This document shows, piece by piece, positions 36,345 to 47,044 of a DNA stretch of 64,000 nt. The position numbers were made by a program, and so were the translations under genes. The stretch is from CAIVVT01 sp963823095 (GTDB taxonomy: Bacteria; Acidobacteriota; Terriglobia; Bryobacterales; Bryobacteraceae). The DNA lies in the NCBI GenBank assembly GCA_963823095.1, contig CAWGKI010000010.1, positions 1-64,000 of the forward strand, written 5' to 3'. The notes beneath the pieces are model-generated. The model ran no database searches and was not told where the DNA came from. It saw only the letters and a list, made by a program, of their open reading frames with translations. Every line of letters starts with the position of its first letter. The first letter of the stretch is position 1.

Positions 36345-36848
36345 ATGGCGCGGACGGGGACACACGTGATGGAACTCTTTTTTGCGCAGTTCGGTCAGAA
36401 GCCTTTGGCTTCGTTCATCCCTGGTCTAATTCGCCTCAAACGGGCACAAAAAGAGCTACGTAAGAGCCTTCGATCAGACTCTGAAGAAATCATCCGCAAA
36501 GCTCTCGGTAATGAGGAGTTATCAGCAGACGATTTGGCCAATTGTGACGACGTTCTTGCCGATTTGGTGTCAAACGAATCCGAATCTGTCAACACGATTA
36601 TCGGTTTGGGCGGCTACGATAAATTTGAAATCAACGTTATGAAGTTTGGTGACGTTTATTGGATAAGCGCAGCAGAATTTGACGATATTGGATACTTCGG
36701 CTCAGAGAAAGACGCAGAGGTCGTTGCCGAGTCCAATTACGAACCATTTATTTCCGCCGCTACCAATCCGAAGAGCACCGAGAAGATGAAAAATAAAGTC
36801 TACACTCCGTCTCGCCGCTTCCCTGGTAAAAGACGGTCTCCGTTTTGA
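36345..36848 (+). CDS. Hypothetical protein, AT-richer than neighbours
   Basis: 167 codons, or 159 from the ATG at 36369 (MELFFAQFGQKPLASFIPGL). Polar, mixed helix/strand, with LGGYDKFEINVMKFGDVYWI and FDDIGYFGSEKDAEVVAESN in the middle, and a basic end. Base composition is clearly lower in GC than either side, suggesting separate acquisition. It precedes the Res subunit on the same strand by 123 bases and may belong to the defence locus. No family recognised. Confidence 0.6.
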   Translation: MARTGTHVMELFFAQFGQKPLASFIPGLIRLKRAQKELRKSLRSDSEEIIRKALGNEELSADDLANCDDVLADLVSNESESVNTIIGLGGYDKFEINVMKFGDVYWISAAEFDDIGYFGSEKDAEVVAESNYEPFISAATNPKSTEKMKNKVYTPSRRFPGKRRSPF

Positions 36849-36971
36849 TCTGCCTACAATTGCGAAGCGCCTACATATCTGCAAGGTTGGTCTCCAGGCT
36901 CAACCGGAACTTCGCCTGCAATCAGAATCTCGCTCACGAATACGAAGAAACGGCTACGGGGAGGGGACGCT

Positions 36972-39958
36972 ATGGCCGCTTCGTTTTTCGAGCAGCCGAT
37001 TCTGAACAGCCCGTACGAGGTGCCGCGGTTTCACCATGCGCTCGACGAGTACGGCCAGCCGCTCGATGTCCGCCGGTCGAAGGACGCCGCCGATCGGAAA
37101 TCATCACGCCGGTTCCGATGCCGAGAATGCAAGCGGGCGGGCAGGCCAAGGCGCGCTGCGTTCGGCGACCGGGACGACCCCTCCGCCGGCGAACAAGAAT
37201 ACAATCCGAGCCCGATCATCAACGAAATTCGCAACCATGTCGCGAGCTGGCGCGCCCTTCCCAACCCCGCCGACTGGGGCGTGACGCCGACGACCGCGCG
37301 GCTTCTTACGCACTGGCGTTCTCACGAGTTCTCCGGGGTCAAGCCCTTCTTCTGTCAGATCGAGGCGGTCGAGACGATCATTTGGCTGACGGAGGTCGCG
37401 CCTCGCCGGCCGCAATATCGGCGATCCGCACGCATCTCGAAAACGGCAACACAGCCTCGAACCCCGAACTATTTCGCCTGGCGATGAAGATGGCGACAGG
37501 GGCGGCAAGACGACCGTCATGGCGATGCTCATCGCCTGGCACACGGCGAACGCGGTGCGCTCGCCGGGCAGCAACTTCTTCAGCCGCGGCTTCCTGATCG
37601 TCACGCCCGGCATCACCATCCGCGATCGCTTGCGGGTACTGAAACCCGAGGACCCCGACAGCTATTACCGCTCCCTCGAGTTGGTCCCGCCCGATCTCGC
37701 TCGGCGACATCGCCAAGGCGAAGATCGTCATCACCAATTACCACGCTTTCCGGAGGCGCGAGACCATGGACCTCTCCAAGGTCGGCGCGCCTTGCTGCAG
37801 GGCCGGGGCGAGCCACCGGTGACGATCGAGACCGAGGGCCGATGCTGAGCGGGCCTGCGGCGAGTTGCTGGCCCTCAAGAATGTCGTTGTGATCAACGAC
37901 GAGGCGCACCATTGCTATCGCGAGCGCCCACAACGCGACGACGAAGAGGCTCAAGGGCGAGGAAAGGACGAGGCGAAAGAATAACGAGGCCGCGCGGCTC
38001 TGGATTTCCGGCATCGAGGCGCTCAAGCGCAAGGTCGGCCTCGCGCCGTCTACGACCTCTCGGCGACGCCATTTTTCCTCCCCGGTCGGGCTACGCGAGG
38101 GCACGCTCTTTCCGTGGGTCGTCAGCGACTTCTCGCTGATCGACGCAATCGAATGCGGCATCGTGAAGCTGCCCCGCGTGCCGGTCGACGACAACCTGCC
38201 GTCGGCGACATGCCGATGTACCGCAACCTGTGGCATCATGAAGGAGCGCGGGCGCAGCCTGCCGCGCAAGGGGCGCGAGCAAGTCCGGAGAACTCGATCC
38301 ACGCAAGTCGCCGCAGGAACTTCAGACCGCCTCTATTCCCTCTATCGCACTACAAGAAGACCTTCGAGCGGTGGGACGCCGGTCATCACCGTGCCGCCGG
38401 TCTTCATCGTCGTCTGCAACAACACGGCGGTGTCGAAGCTCGTCTACGAGTGGATTTCCGGTTCGAGCGCAAGAACGAGGACGACGAGCCCTATACGGTC
38501 CATAGGGGCACCTCGAGCTCTTCCGAACTTCGACGAGTACGGCAACCGCCGCCGAGGCCCAACACGCTGCTCATCGACAGCGAGCAGATTGAATCCGGCG
38601 ACGCGCTCGACCCGATTTCCGCGAACTCGCCGGGCCGGAGATCGAGCAGTTCAAGCGGGAGAAGGCCGCGCGCGAAGGCGCCGGTGCAACTGCCGAAACG
38701 ATCTCGGACTCCGACCTGTTGCGCGAGGTCATGAACACGGTCGGCAAGGGGCCGCCTCGGCGAGGGCATCCGCTGCGTCGTCTCGGTCTCGATGCTCACG
38801 GAAGGCTGGGACACGAACACAGTCACCCACATCCTTGGCGTGCGCGCCTTCGGGACCCAGCTCCTCTGCGAGCAGGTCGTCGGTCGGGCGCTGCGCCGGC
38901 AGTCCTATGAGCTGGACCGGCGAAGGCCTGTTTGAGGTCGAATACGCCGACATCCTCGGCATTCCTTTCGCCTTCACCGCCAAGCCGGTCGCTGCGCCAA
39001 TCTCGCGCCGAAGCCGGTGTTCCGCGTCCAGGCGATCAAGGAGCGCGCCGCGCTCGAAATCGCTTTCCCGCGGGTCGAGGGCTACCGCGTCGAACTGCCC
39101 GGGGAACGCCTGAGGCCAACTTCTCCGAAGACTCGCGGCTCACGTTCACGCCGAAGAACGTCGGCCCCTGCAAGGTGCTGTTGCAGGGCATCGTCGGGGA
39201 AAGCGTCGAGATCACGCCGAAGGTCCTCGAAGACATCCGGCCGAGCACGATCTCCTTCCATATCGCCAAGCGGCTGATCGAGACGCGCTTTCGCGACGCC
39301 GGGCAGGACCTGCCTGCAGCCTCTTCGGCGACGCGCAGCGCATTGCCCGCCGCTGGATCGACGAGGGCTATCTCGTCGCCAAGGGCGTCCCGAGGCGGCC
39401 GTCACCTATCTTCAGCTCGCCGACAGGCGGCCGAACGCATCTATCTCGCCTGCCAGCGCGCACCGAAGGGGACGGGTCAAGGCGATCCTCGACCCCTACA
39501 ATCAGCGGGGCTCGTCGCGGCTCGTCAATTTCACGACCTCGAAGCCGGTCCACATGTCCGACCCGCGCAAGTCCAGGTCAACGCCGTCGTCTGCGACAGC
39601 ACCTGGGAAGGGGAGCTCGCCCGCGTCATCGAGCGCAATCCGCACGTGCTCGCCTATGTAAAGAACAAGGCCTGAAATTCGAGGTTCCCTATCGCGATGG
39701 CGCGAGCCGCGCCAATACTTCCCCGATTCGTCGTGCGCGTCGACGACGGCGGCGACGAGCCGCTGAACCTGGTCCTCGAAACCAAGGGCTATCGCGGCGG
39801 CGACGCGCAACTGAAGGCCGAGACCATGAAGACGCTGTGGGTCCCCGGCGTCAACAATCTCGGCACGCCCGGCCGCTGGGACTTCGCCGAGTTCACGGAT
39901 CCGTTCGAGATACAGGCGTCTTCGACAAGCTCGTCGAAGCAATTTGGAAGGTGCCTAG
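36972..39958 (+). pseudogene. Type III-like restriction endonuclease subunit (Res), heavily frameshifted
   Basis: About 995 codons of a SF2 helicase-nuclease (the group annotated as BPTD_3080-family restriction endonuclease; name from memory). Reading must hop among three frames. Segments in order: FFEQPILNSPYEVPRFHHAL, RRRSEIITPVPMPRM, PSPIINEIRNHVASWRALPN, FFCQIEAVETIIWLTEVAP, KTTVMAMLIAW (motif I), GFLIVTPGITIRDRLRVL, VVINDEAHHCYRE (DEAH box), DLSATPFF, FPWVVSDFSLIDAIECGIVK, FIVVCNNTAVSKLVYEW, SMLTEGWDTNTVTHILGVRA, LLCEQVVGRALRRQSYEL, and a C-terminal nuclease-like VDDGGDEPLNLVLETKGYRG then VPGVNNLGTPGRWDFAEF. Both insertions and deletions occur, more than ten in total. Strong GGGGAGGGG ribosome site at the start. 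Confidence 0.8.
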
Positions 39959-39959
39959 C

Positions 39960-40842
39960 ATGACCCAGACTGTTGAATTCGGAAGGCTTGAAACCGTCCC
40001 ACTGCGCACGGCTTGGGCGCTCGAAGCAACTGCCTTCACCCCTTGGTTGGCCGAAAATCTCGATCGCTCGGAGAGGCGCTCGGTATTCCGCTCGAACACG
40101 TCCAGACCGAAGCGGCCGTCAACGTCCTTTTCGGCGGACATTCTGGCACGGAACGCCGTCGACGGCTCAAACGTCCTCATCGAAAACCAGCTTGAAGAGA
40201 GCGATCACGGGCACCTCGGCCAGATCATGACCTATCTGGCGGGTCTATCGCGAAGACTGTGATTTGGGTCGCCCCCAGATTTCGGGAAGCTCACCTGTCG
40301 GCGATCAAATGGCTCAATGAGACACCACCGAGCCATTCTCGTTTTTTGCAGTCGAGGTTCGCGTTGTCCGCATCGAACTCTCCGATCGCGCCGGTGTTCG
40401 ATGTTCGTGCGCCCAATGCCTGGAGCGAGCGTGCAGGGAGCGCGCGCGGAAGTCCCGTCCACGGGCAGGTTTCAGTGAGTTTCGCGACGGCCTTCTGGAC
40501 TCACTTTCTCGCGCGATATCCCTCGGAGCAGGTCTAATGGCCCGGCGAACGGAAGCGGAAGCCGATGGCGCAGTCCGACTCCGATGGTCTTGTTGTTGCT
40601 CAGTACATTGCTCAGGGCCGAGTTGGCGTATTCATTCGGGGAGGCCGCGGCGTTCGGCGGAGGAGACGCGCGCAACAGCTGGAACCTTTTCGAGCGGCTC
40701 GAGAAGCTTGCTGCAAGCACCATTGGATACGATTACTACTTCTTCATCACGACACTCCGGCTTGACACCAACGATCGGCCAACTGGGACCGCATGTCGAC
40801 TGGCTGCATGGAGCAAGCCGAGAGATATGAAGCGGGTGTAAA
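39960..40842 (+). pseudogene. DUF4268 protein between Res and Mod, frameshifted
   Basis: Starts ATG at 39960, one base after the Res stop (TAG, 39956-39958). Readable pieces: TVEFGRLETVPLRTAWALEA and AFTPWLAENLD, NVLIENQLEESDHGHLGQIM, TVIWVAPRFREAHLSAIKWL, then SDSDGLVVAQYIAQGRVGVF, FFITTLRLDTNDR and, shifted, ANWDRM. The order matches DUF4268 proteins, which carry a nuclease-like N-terminal part (E-x-Q/D in IENQLEESDHGHLGQ) and are often placed between Res and Mod. At least five indels. The end is uncertain (40842 or just before the Mod ATG). Confidence 0.65.
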
Positions 40843-40851
40843 AAAGAAACT

Positions 40852-43737
40852 ATGGCCTGGGACCCGATGGCGCAGAAATTCCGGCCGGCAAAAAAGTCGA
40901 GACCCTACGCACGAAAGGCGGCGCGGCGCAACATCCCGACGGCCGAATATCAGTCGGTCGCCGAGCGCATCGAGGAACAGAACCCGACGGAGCCCGCCCA
41001 CTACGCGCGCGCGCGTCCGCTGGCCGAGGGCGAGACACGCGAGCGCGACCAAGACCTCGATCCGCAGATCATCTGGCAGGGCGCGCGCATCCGCGTGTCG
41101 AAGGAGCAGGCGCGGCAGCTGCTGGAGACGGGCGAGGTCGAGATCGGCGATGCGCAGCTCGTCTGGCGCGGCAAGGACCGGCAGGACTGGTCCGACCTCG
41201 TTGTCCCGACGCCGCCGATCTACATCCAGGAGAAAGTCCACCCCAAGGCGATCATCGACGACCTGGAGCGGCGCAAGAAGGAGCCGGCCGATCCGCCTGA
41301 CATGTTCGCCGACTTCAACGGCCTCGACGACCCCGAGGCGCGCACCGAGTTCTACCAGCACGACCAGCACTGGTCGAACCGCTTCATCCTCGGCAACTCG
41401 CTCGCCGTGATGGCGAGCCTCGCCGAGCGCGAGGCTTACGGGCAAGGTCCAGTGCATCTATTTCGACCCGCCCTACGGCATCAAGTTCAACTCCAACTGG
41501 CAGGTCTCGACGCTCTCGCGCGACGTGAAGGACGGCAAGCAGCAGGACGTGTCGCGCGAGCCGGAGCAGATCAAGGCGTTCCGCGACACATGGAAGGACG
41601 GCATCCACTCCTATCTGACCTATCTGCGCGACCGGCTGACGGTGGCGCGGGAGCTGCTGACCGAGAGCGGGTCGATCTTCGTGCAGATCGGCGACGAGAA
41701 CGTGCATCGCGTGCGGGCGGTGATGGATGAGGTGTTCGGGGCGAAAATTTTGTTTCGCAAATCACTTATAAAAGCAGGAGGGGTCAAGCAAAATTACTAG
41801 CACTGAATGATTACATCCTGTGGTACGGTAATGAAGAAAAGTTGAAGTTTCGACACTCTATTTGAGAAGAATTCGCAACGTTACGAGAAAAATACATATG
41901 ATAGGAGCCTTACTGCCCATCCGGCGTGGGCTCAAGTCTAGCGAAAAGGTTCGCGGCGTTAATTCCGGCTAAGGCTAAACTATAACGCCCTCGAAATCTT
42001 ACAGCCCAAGGCAACAGTATTTTCATTCGTTTTCCGCCGCCAGAGCTACAGACGCCCTGGAAAACAACGAGATTAGGAATGGACCGACTTGGTAAAGCAG
42101 ACCGCTTGAATTTACAGCTGATAGTTGACGCAATATAAATTATATTGACGATTTTCCGTTTGCTGACGATCAATTATACTGGACGGACACGTCTGGCAGC
42201 TTCACGGAAGCAAAAAATTTACGTTGTTCAAACGTCTCCAAAGTTCGTCGAACGCTGCATTCTCATGGCCACCGACCCCGGCGACCTCGTGCTCGACCCG
42301 ACCTGCGGCTCCGGCACAACGGCCTACGTCGGCCGAGCAATGGGGCCGGCGCTGGATCACCGTCGACACCTCGCGCGTCGCGCTCGCGCTCGCCCGCACG
42401 CGGCTCATGAGCGCGCGCTATCCATACTATCTCCTCGCCGACAGCCCCGACGGCCGCCGCAAGGAGCAGGAAGTCTCGGGCAAAATCCTGCCCGACGCGC
42501 CGACCCATCAGGACATCCGCCAGGGCTTCGTCTACGAGCGCGCGCCGCACGTGACGCTGAAGTCGATCGCCAACAACGCCGAGATCGACGTGATCTATGA
42601 GAGATGGCAGGCGAAGCTGGAGCCGCTGCGCGCGCAACTGAACGCCGCGCTCGGCAAGAAGTTCGAGGATTGGGAAATCCCGCGCGAGGCCGTCGCCACA
42701 TGGCCGCCGCGGCGAAAGAGGCGCATGCGCGATGGTGGGAGGCGCGCATCGCCCGCCAGAAGGAGATCGACGCCTCGATCGCCAAGGCGGCCGATGTCGA
42801 GCTGCTCTACGACCGGCCCTACGAGGACAAGACCAAGGTCCGCGTCGCCGGGCCGTTCACGGTCGAGAGCCTGTCGCCGCACCGCGTCGTCCCTTCCGAC
42901 GAGGAGGAGCTGATCGACCTCATCGACGCCAGCGAGGGCGCGCGCCGGCGCTTGCACAAGGTCATGCCGCCGACCGACTTCGCCGACATGGTGCTGGAGC
43001 ATCTGCGCACGGCCGGCGTCCACCAGGCCGAGAAGCGCGACACGATCCATTTTACCGCCCTGAGCCCGTGGCCCGGCGAATATGTCGGAGCCGAGGGCCG
43101 GTTCATGGAAGGCGAGACGGAGCGGCGCGCCGCGATCTTCATCGGCCCGGAGTTCGGCACGCTGTCCCGCGTCGATCTCGTCGCCGCGGCGCGCGAGGCG
43201 ATGGACGCGCGCTTCGACGCCCTGATCGCCTGCGCCTTCGCCTTCGACGCCCACGCCTCGGAAGTCTCCAAGCTCGGCCCGCTGCCGATCCTGAAGGCGA
43301 AGATGAACCCCGACCTGCACATGGCCGGCGACCTCAAGAACACCGGCAAGGGCAACCTCTTCGTCGTCTTCGGCGAGCCGGACATCGACATCGAGCATGA
43401 GAGCGACGGGCGCATCAAGGTGCGCGTCAAGGGCGTCGACGTGTACGACCCCAACACCGGCGAAATCCGCTCCAACGACACCAAGGGCATCGCCGCCTGG
43501 TTCATCGACACCGCCTACAACGAAGAAAGCTTCTTCGTCCGCCACGCCTATTTCCTCGGCGCGAACGACCCCTACAAGAGCCTGAAGACGGCGCTGCGCG
43601 CCGAGATCGACGAGGAGGCGTGGGCGTCGCTCTATCGCGCCGAGTCGAGGCCCTTCGCGCGCCCCTCGACCGGCAAGATCGCCGTGAAGGTGATCAACCA
43701 CTTCGGCGACGAGGTGATGAAGGTGTTCAGGGTGTGA
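40852..43737 (+). pseudogene. Type III-like DNA methyltransferase (Mod), frameshifted
   Basis: Beta-class N6-adenine methylase: the catalytic DPPY motif comes first (IYFDPPYGIKFNSNWQV, near 41460), the AdoMet motif later (LVLDPTCGSGTTAYV, near 42285). Intact stretches: 40852 to about 41440 (RFILGNSLAVMASLAE), 41525-41740 (SGSIFVQIGDENVHRVRAVM), about 42370-42690, and 42750-43737 (LLYDRPYEDKTKVRVAGPFT to the end GDEVMKVFRV). Between 41740 and 42240 the sequence turns AT-rich; readable bits such as DYILWYGNEEKLKF, FPFADDQLYWTDTSGSFTEA and QTSPKFVERCILMATDPGDL mark the presumed target-recognition domain. At least five indels. Partner of the Res subunit. Confidence 0.8.
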
Positions 43738-43740
43738 GCG

Positions 43741-44340
43741 ATGAAGGCGTTGATTTCGAAGCCAGCCAATGACTCGCAGCAGGTCTTCAACGAATTGTGT
43801 TTGAAGGGCGGTGGACCGGGCGGCGGACCGGCTCGCGTCGAAGTCTTGCAGCTCCTGCGCGAAAGCGGACAAATGCTCGGCGCTGACGCCGTCAAGGAAA
43901 CCGCCGAGCACTTCGCTTCCCTTTGGGACGCAAATCCGTGGCACGTCTGCTTCGGGATCGCCCTGGCCTGGGGACATCTAGCAAAGTTCGAGATTGGCTT
44001 CACCAACGCCGTAGTAAATGTGCTGTCGAGTTGGAACTCCGCCGATCTCAAGAAGGCGTGTGGGTTACATATGGAGCGAGGACCTATCCTAATCGAGCAG
44101 TCTTGGCCGGCGCGCTAACTTGTTCGAAAGGTAACCCTTCCAAGGTGCTGCCGAATACGCTTGATGGAATAGCTCGGGCAGAGGAGAGGTGGCTGTCCGC
44201 AGTTCTCAAGTCCTAAGACGCGCCCTCCGTACATCGGCGCGTGGAACGGGACAGCGATGTACATGGTGGCCTTGTTCGCTCAGCCTGGTTTGGCGGCGTC
44301 ACATAGGAAGTCGCCGCCCGCTTACCGCCTGGCGGCCTAA
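43741..44340 (+). pseudogene. Hypothetical protein in the defence locus, frameshifted
   Basis: ATG at 43741 right after the Mod stop (3 bases). About 115 residues read cleanly (VFNELCLKGGGPGGGPARVE, HFASLWDANPWHVCFGIALA, FEIGFTNAVVNVLSSWNSAD). The coding then moves frame at about 44090 (NPSKVLPNTLDGIARAEERW) and again near 44208 (RPPYIGAWNGTAMYMVALFA) up to TAA at 44340. The repaired protein is about 199 residues. I do not recognise the family; position between Mod and helicase suggests a system component. Confidence 0.5.
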
Positions 44341-44376
44341 TCCATGCAGGGCTGAAGTACTTGTATCAGGCGAAAA

Positions 44377-44601
44377 TTCTGACCGCTCCACCTTCAAGCA
44401 GCGAGTAAGACTGACGCGGCCTTTGAGCCCGGCGTTATCTATGCTGACAACGGATTGTTTGGGGAGATATGTGCGCAGAGAAGCGATTGGAGCATGATGG
44501 ACGTCCATAACGACATCTACATGCTCGGCACGCGCGACCCTCGCTCGAACTGCCGGGACCTGATGAGGCGTTTCGCGCGTGATTGCGCTGTTGAGGCCTG
44601 A
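44377..44601 (+). pseudogene. Protein-like fragment just upstream of the helicase
   Basis: A coherent frame without its own start runs to TGA at 44599-44601: KTDAAFEPGVIYADNGLFGE, then MMDVHNDIYMLGTRDPRSNC and RRFARDCAVEA. It may be the C-terminus of the preceding gene after further indels, or a separate small protein. The only ATGs are at 44494 and 44497, which would give 34-35 residues. The stop lies one base before the helicase ATG. Confidence 0.4.
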
Positions 44602-44602
44602 C

Positions 44603-46672
44603 ATGGACTTCCGCATCGCCGACACGTTCACCGACGCCCTGGCCCGGCTTCCCGCCCCGGACCAGAAGGCGGTGAAGACCTCGGCCTTCGATTTGCAGAC
44701 GAACCCTCAGCATCCCGGCCTGCAAATGCACCGGATCGACAACTCACGAGACCGCAATTTTTGGTCCGTACGGGTGAACTCCGACGTCCGCATCATCGTG
44801 CACAAGACGGAGGCGAGCCTCCTGCTCGCCTATGTCGATCATCATGACAGAGCGTATGCCTGGGCGGCGCGGCGACGCATCGAGGCCCATCCCAAGACAG
44901 GCGCGGTCCAGATTGTCGAGGTGCGCGAGCGGGTCGAAGACCTCGCGCCGCCGCCGTCAACGCCCCTCGCGCCAAGCACGCCCGCCGCCGCGAGCCCCCC
45001 GTTTGCCAGGTTGTCGGACGACGAGCTTCTCTCGCTGGGCTTGCCGGCCGACTGGCTTGGCGACGTGCGCGCCGCAAGCGAAGACGCCTTCCTCGAACTC
45101 GCGCCTCACCTGCCGGCTGAGGCTGCCGAGTCCTTGCTGCAATTCGCCACCACGGGCGTCCTCAACAAGCCAGCGCCGGCACCCGCCGATCCCTATGCGC
45201 ACCCCGACGCTCAGAGGCGGTTCCGCGTCATCGAGAACGTCGAGGAATTGGCGCAAGCTCTCGACTCGCCGTGGGAGAAGTGGATGGTCTTCCTCCATCC
45301 ATCCCAACGCGAGATCGTCGACAGGGACTTCGCTGGCCCGGCGCGTGTCGCCGGCTCGGCCGGCACCGGTAAGACCGTCGTCGCGCTGCACAGGGCCGTT
45401 CGGCTCGCCAAGACGTCGCCCAACGCCCCCGTGTTGCTGGCGACCTTCTCCGACCCGCTCGCCGCCTCGCTGGCAACGAAGGTCAGGCTGCTCGCCGGAC
45501 CTGAGACGAGCGTCATCCCGAGGATACGCGTCGCCTCCCTATCGGCCATCGCGGCGGAGCTGTTGGAGCTTGCGACCGGGCGGCGCGCTCACATCGCCAA
45601 GGATGACCAGATCGCGCGTGCGCTGGAAAAGGCCGCCGCGGACGCGGGCTTGCACGCGAAGCTCAATTTCCTCCGCTCCGAATGGGCGCACGTCGTGGAC
45701 GCTTGGCAGGTGAGGGACGCGGCCGAATATCTCGCCGTGCCGCGCCTTGGGCGCGACAGGCGGCTGGGGTCGAAGCAGCGAGAATTGTTCTGGCCTGTCT
45801 TCGCTGCCGCTCGCGCAGACCTGGAGGCGCGCGGCTTCACGACCTGGCCGGCCGTCTTCACGGCGTCGACGCGATACTACGCCAACAGGTCAGAGAAGCC
45901 GTTTTCGCACATCGTCATCGATGAGGCGCAGGACCTCGGCGTGCCCGAGTTGCGCTTCCTCGCCGCAATCGCGCCGGTAGGGAAGAATGGCCTCTTTTTC
46001 TCCGGCGACCTCGGCCAGCGCATCTTTCAACAGCCCTTCTCCTGGAAGGCGCTCGGCGTCGACATCCGCGGGCGCGCGGCTACGCTCAAGGTCAACTATC
46101 GCACATCGCATCAAATCCGCCGCGCAGCGGACCGGCTATTGCCTGGGCCACAGCGTGACGTCGACGGCGTCGTCGAGGAGCGCAAGGGGACTGTCTCGGT
46201 CTTCAATGGACCAGAGCCCAAAATTGTCATTGCGGCAGACGAGGCGGCCGAGACAGCCGGCGTCGCGGCGTTCATAAGGGAAGCGCTCGCAGGCGGCGTT
46301 GCGCCCCGCGAGATCGGCGTCTTCGTGCGCGCGCCTGAGTTACTGAGTAGGGCGCGGGGGGCCGTTCAGGCGGCTGGCGCAGAGCCCCTCGAATTGTCGG
46401 AGCGTGGCGACGATCCTGGCAACCGCGTTTCAATCGGCACAATGCACCTCGCCAAGGGGCTTGAGTTCAAGGCCGTGGCCGTCATGGCCTGCGACGAGGA
46501 TGTCCTGCCGCTGCGGTCCCGAATCGACTCAGCGGCGGATGAGGCGGAGCTTGAGGACGTTTACGACACCGAGCGGCAGTTGCTCTATGTCGCCGCCACC
46601 CGCGCCCGCGACCGGCTGCTCGTCACTGGCGTGAAGCCGGGGTCGGAGTTCTTGCGCGACATGGGCGCTTAA
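44603..46672 (+). CDS. UvrD/REP-like SF1 helicase with RelE/ParE-like N-terminal domain
   Basis: 689 residues, intact. Residues about 1-100 look like a RelE/ParE toxin fold (FTDALARLPAPDQKAVKTSA, FWSVRVNSDVRIIVHKTEAS, LLLAYVDHHDRAYAWAARRR). After a Pro-rich linker comes the SF1 helicase: motif I AGSAGTGKTVVALHRAV, motif II FSHIVIDEAQDLGVPEL, motif III LFFSGDLGQRIFQ, motif IV LKVNYRTSHQIRRAA, motif V SIGTMHLAKGLEFKAVAVMA and motif VI LLYVAATRARDRLLVTG. Start at 44603 follows GAGG at 44592; a GTG at 44579 is possible. Last gene of the locus. It could act on the DNA with Res/Mod or as an abortive module; function unproven. Confidence 0.85.
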   Translation: MDFRIADTFTDALARLPAPDQKAVKTSAFDLQTNPQHPGLQMHRIDNSRDRNFWSVRVNSDVRIIVHKTEASLLLAYVDHHDRAYAWAARRRIEAHPKTGAVQIVEVRERVEDLAPPPSTPLAPSTPAAASPPFARLSDDELLSLGLPADWLGDVRAASEDAFLELAPHLPAEAAESLLQFATTGVLNKPAPAPADPYAHPDAQRRFRVIENVEELAQALDSPWEKWMVFLHPSQREIVDRDFAGPARVAGSAGTGKTVVALHRAVRLAKTSPNAPVLLATFSDPLAASLATKVRLLAGPETSVIPRIRVASLSAIAAELLELATGRRAHIAKDDQIARALEKAAADAGLHAKLNFLRSEWAHVVDAWQVRDAAEYLAVPRLGRDRRLGSKQRELFWPVFAAARADLEARGFTTWPAVFTASTRYYANRSEKPFSHIVIDEAQDLGVPELRFLAAIAPVGKNGLFFSGDLGQRIFQQPFSWKALGVDIRGRAATLKVNYRTSHQIRRAADRLLPGPQRDVDGVVEERKGTVSVFNGPEPKIVIAADEAAETAGVAAFIREALAGGVAPREIGVFVRAPELLSRARGAVQAAGAEPLELSERGDDPGNRVSIGTMHLAKGLEFKAVAVMACDEDVLPLRSRIDSAADEAELEDVYDTERQLLYVAATRARDRLLVTGVKPGSEFLRDMGA

Positions 46673-47044
46673 GCTGAGAGCGAACATAGCAATTGCAGGA
46701 TCGGCGCTAATCAGTTGGGAACGGGCTTCGTTGAACTACGAAGCCGGCCGAAGCGGCTTGGCCAAGACCCGAAACCGCGCTTCCAAGGGCTACCAGCAAC
46801 CCTCCTGCCAACCGCCAACTTCGCGGCGATGGCCGGAGCGGCGCCGGGCAAGCACTACACGGCGTTGCCGGGAACCGGTCCGCGTCGACCTCTGACGCCC
46901 GGTGATCCGGCGTCGGCGAAGGATGGGCGCGCTTACCCCTTGCTTGCCTTTCGATGTTGAAGAACGGCTGGAGTAGCGATTGGTAGGTAGTCCTTTTCCC
47001 TTTCTTGCTGAAATCGAGGTGCGTTCGTATAAGATAAATGGTAT
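46673..47044. other. 372 bases with no supported gene
   Basis: Frames on either strand are low in protein-like character. On the minus strand a stretch near 47000-47044 (HLDFSKKGKRTTYQSLLQPF) could be a frameshifted extension of the lipoprotein gene to the right, but this is uncertain. Confidence 0.4.
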
